The notes under the pieces: model-generated
The model's database searches: none
What the model was told of the DNA's origin: nothing
What the model saw: the letters and a program-made list of their open reading frames with translations, nothing else
Made by a program: the position numbers and the translations under genes
Part shown: one piece after another, positions 38,672-40,930 of the stretch
Numbering within the stretch: position 1 is the first letter of the stretch
Layout: each line of letters begins with the position of its first letter
Assembly: GCF_000787375.1 (NCBI RefSeq)
Contig: NZ_JRJU01000039.1
Location: forward strand, 1-40,930
DNA: 40,930 nucleotides
Source of the DNA: Halalkalibacter okhensis
GTDB taxonomy: Bacteria; Bacillota; Bacilli; Bacillales; Bacillaceae_D
Direction of reading: 5' to 3'

Positions 38672-40930
38672 CTAGAAAATATCCTCCATCAAAATGGTCT
38701 TCATCTCTATTTGAGTACGTTCTTCTTTTGGTTTTTTCGCAATTCTGTAGTCCAAATTCTTGACGGCTTCATTTATTAAATTCCGAGCAAATCCAGCATT
38801 TCCAAATGTTTGATCCCGAACTTCATAAGCTTCTTTGTAATATGTGAAAAGACTGCTCGTTGCTTCTTCATCTAACGAATACCCTTTTTCCTTCAAGATT
38901 AATTGGCTTATCTCCATTAATTCAGTTGGAGAATAGTCCTCAAATTCAAGATGGCGTACAAACCTTCTTCGTAGACCATCATTGCTATTTAAAAATTGTT
39001 CCATCTTCTCTTTGTACCCAGCTACAATCACGATAAATTTGCCACGGTCATCCTCCATGCTTTTCAATAATACTTCAATGACTTTATGTCCTGGGTCACT
39101 TTTACCGTATTGAGTCAGTTGATAGGCTTCATCAATAAAAAGCGTTCCCCCCCATCGCTTTCTTAATGTATGAAGCAACTAGCCGTTCACTTTCACCTTG
39201 ATAAGCACTGATTAGTTTATCTCGATTAACCTCAATCAAATCTCCTCGCTCTAGGATTCCAAGAGCCTCGTATATCTTTGAGATTATACGAGCTACCTCT
39301 GTCTTCCCGGTTCCAGGGCTTCCTAAAAGCAACGTATGAGGAGAAAGTTCCTCAAGGTTTCTTCCTTCCTCCCTATAGAAGCGAACAAGTGTGATGAGCT
39401 TCTCAATTTCCCTCTTCACTTCATTCATGCCGACCATCCGTTGTAACTTTTGTAACGCTTCAAAAAGCAACTCCTCGTTAATTGGTAGATCAAACAATTT
39501 TTCTTCCTCTTTCGGTAATACAGCTTTTACATCCTCTTCTGTTAAGGTTAATAAAAATTCCCTCGTCCATTGATCTTTCGGTATTTGCCGGCATCTTTGT
39601 GCCTGAACCTGAAGCATCCCTTCAACATAATTACGAACAAGACGAGCATTCGAAAACATACGATCTCGCTTTCTCCATAACGTTGTGAAATGTTTATGCA
39701 AAAGCTCCACTGCACTTTCTGAGAGACTTCGCTTTTTATCATTGGCCATTTTGTTGGCAATACGGACCAACTCATCTGGCGTATAATCTTGAAGTTCAAA
39801 AAACTGTGTAAATCTGCTTTTTAGACCTGGATTCACCTCTAGGAACTGGTGCATCTCTTGGTTGTACCCAGCCACAACAACTATAAATTCCCCTTTTCTG
39901 TTTTCCATCTCTTCTAGTAAGAGGGCTAGCGCCTCAGGACCAAAATCATTATTTCCCCCCTTGTTTGTCAACTCGTATGCTTCATCTATAAACAAAACGC
40001 CACCGATTGCTTCATCGATTTTCTTCTGTGTTTTTGGAGCAGTTGAGCCTATATATTCTCCTACTAATTTTTCTCGATTCACTTGAACGACATGACCTTC
40101 TGTTAAAAGCCCCATCGCCTTATACAGCTTTCCTAATAGATTAGCAACCGTTGTTTTCCTTGTTCCAGGATTGCCATAAAAAACCGTATGTGCTGCCCCT
40201 ATATCCTCTGCTGCTTCGATACCGAATTCAGTTAGGTCTTGGTTAAATTGTACAAATTCAATTGTTTTTTGAATTTCTTCTTTAATGTTCTCCATACCAA
40301 TTAAAGAATGTAATTCAGCCAATACTTCATCTAAACTTGGTGAAGAGGGGGACGAGGTAGCCCCTACCAATTCCGTTTCAATCGACTGCCTTTGCTCCTG
40401 TTGCCTCTTAACTTCAATAATAGTCGGGTTACTATCTTCTGAAACAACAAGGTCTTGTTCTTTATTTTCATAAATCTCACAATCTTCAATTGTGCCAAGC
40501 CCCTTGTTGTTTATCCAAATGCCCGATTCAGCACTTTTGTAAATCTTGCTTCTTGTTATAGTAGGGTTTCCTTCATTATCGATATCCACATTACCTTTCG
40601 TATTGCTATAAATTTCACAATCCTCAATCGTTCCAAGTCCCTTTTCTGTTACCCATATGCCACTTTCCTCGCTCTCGTAAATCTTACTCCTCCTAATTAC
40701 CGGATTTCCTTCACTTTCAATTAGAACATTCTCAGATCTGTTTTTGAATATCTCACAATTCTCAATGGTTCCCTGTCCGTTCTCTTTTACCCAAAGTCCT
40801 ATATTTTCGTTGTCGTAAATCTTACATTCCCTTATCATGGGATTTCCTTTCTTTTTAATGACAACGCTTGGATTCTTCATTTCGTAAATCTCACAATGCT
40901 CAATTGTACCTCGGCCTTGATTGCTTACAA
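38672..40930 (-). pseudogene. Beta-helix plus double AAA+ (CbxX/CfqX) gene, frameshifted, 5' end beyond window
   Basis: The visible part encodes parallel beta-helix coils (about 40930-40420) in a 46-residue repeat such as SKIYESEESGIWVTEKG and LGTIEDCEIY, then two AAA+ domains of the CbxX/CfqX (SpoVK, EccA-like) type. AAA1 (about 40330-39520) has Walker A GNPGTRKTT, where Gly before Lys is Arg (codon 40158-40160), and Walker B LFIDEAYEL. AAA2 (about 39470-38672) has a normal GSPGTGKTE. Seven G (39147-39153) put the frame out at AMGG before Walker B. With six G the protein would read on as GGTLFIDEAYQL to 38672. It may be decaying, phase-variable or corrected by slippage. The frame is open at the window edge, so the ATG at 40880 is internal. 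Confidence 0.8.

Overview
The window is from a low-GC Gram-positive bacterium of the family Bacillaceae, most likely an alkaliphile or haloalkaliphile. The evidence is strong AGGAGG-type ribosome sites with frequent TTG and GTG starts, a flotillin FloT, a PlcR/RNPP-type regulator, and a subtilisin whose mature part closely follows the high-alkaline M-protease/Savinase type. Acidic secreted proteins fit the same picture. The genus is an inference.

Layout. 1-1320: eleven tRNA genes on the minus strand (transcribed Ala-Ser-Tyr-Leu-Arg-Pro-Gly-Ile-Asn-Glu-Val), followed by duplicated spacer DNA at the left edge. 1585-4596: an unknown cysteine-containing cytosolic protein, then floT. 4840-7460: a secreted subtilisin, a 40-codon exported peptide gene too short for routine gene calling, and a divergently transcribed PlcR-like regulator, forming a candidate peptide quorum-sensing module beside an extracellular protease. 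7469-8653: a KamA-family radical SAM aminomutase. 9135-10358: a REP-associated tyrosine transposase (RAYT) bracketed by copies of a short palindrome. 10362-13017: SDR dehydrogenase, Zn-dehydrogenase and GntR regulator, probably sugar-acid catabolism. 13243-19070: a helical-repeat protein, a sulfatase, a small sigma factor and a SulP transporter without a STAS domain. 19102-25497: a gamma-glutamyltransferase-family enzyme, a GH8 hydrolase and a 1092-residue GH18-like/polysaccharide deacetylase/GT2 fusion that looks like an exopolysaccharide synthesis system. 26020-33644: a TAXI-type TRAP transporter (receptor, DUF1850 lipoprotein, fused permease) and, upstream, a two-component system whose regulator is sigma-54 dependent. 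A clear -24/-12 promoter with an upstream inverted repeat precedes the receptor gene. 34362-40930: an unknown lipoprotein, remnants of AAA+ genes, small membrane peptides, and a beta-helix plus double AAA+ gene that runs off the right edge and is broken by a G7 tract.

The dominant unexplained structure is repetitive. About twenty copies of a palindrome of consensus GGGACAGGTYCNTYGTCCCA are scattered between genes, often as inverted pairs and mostly at 3' ends. In several cases they form the last codons of a gene. One copy abuts the RAYT stop codon, so this is probably a REP/RAYT system in a Firmicute. Three inverted pairs or half-pairs enclose or flank a ~105-bp element rich in near-matches to the DnaA box and containing a long hairpin. 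At least three further dispersed repeat families are visible.
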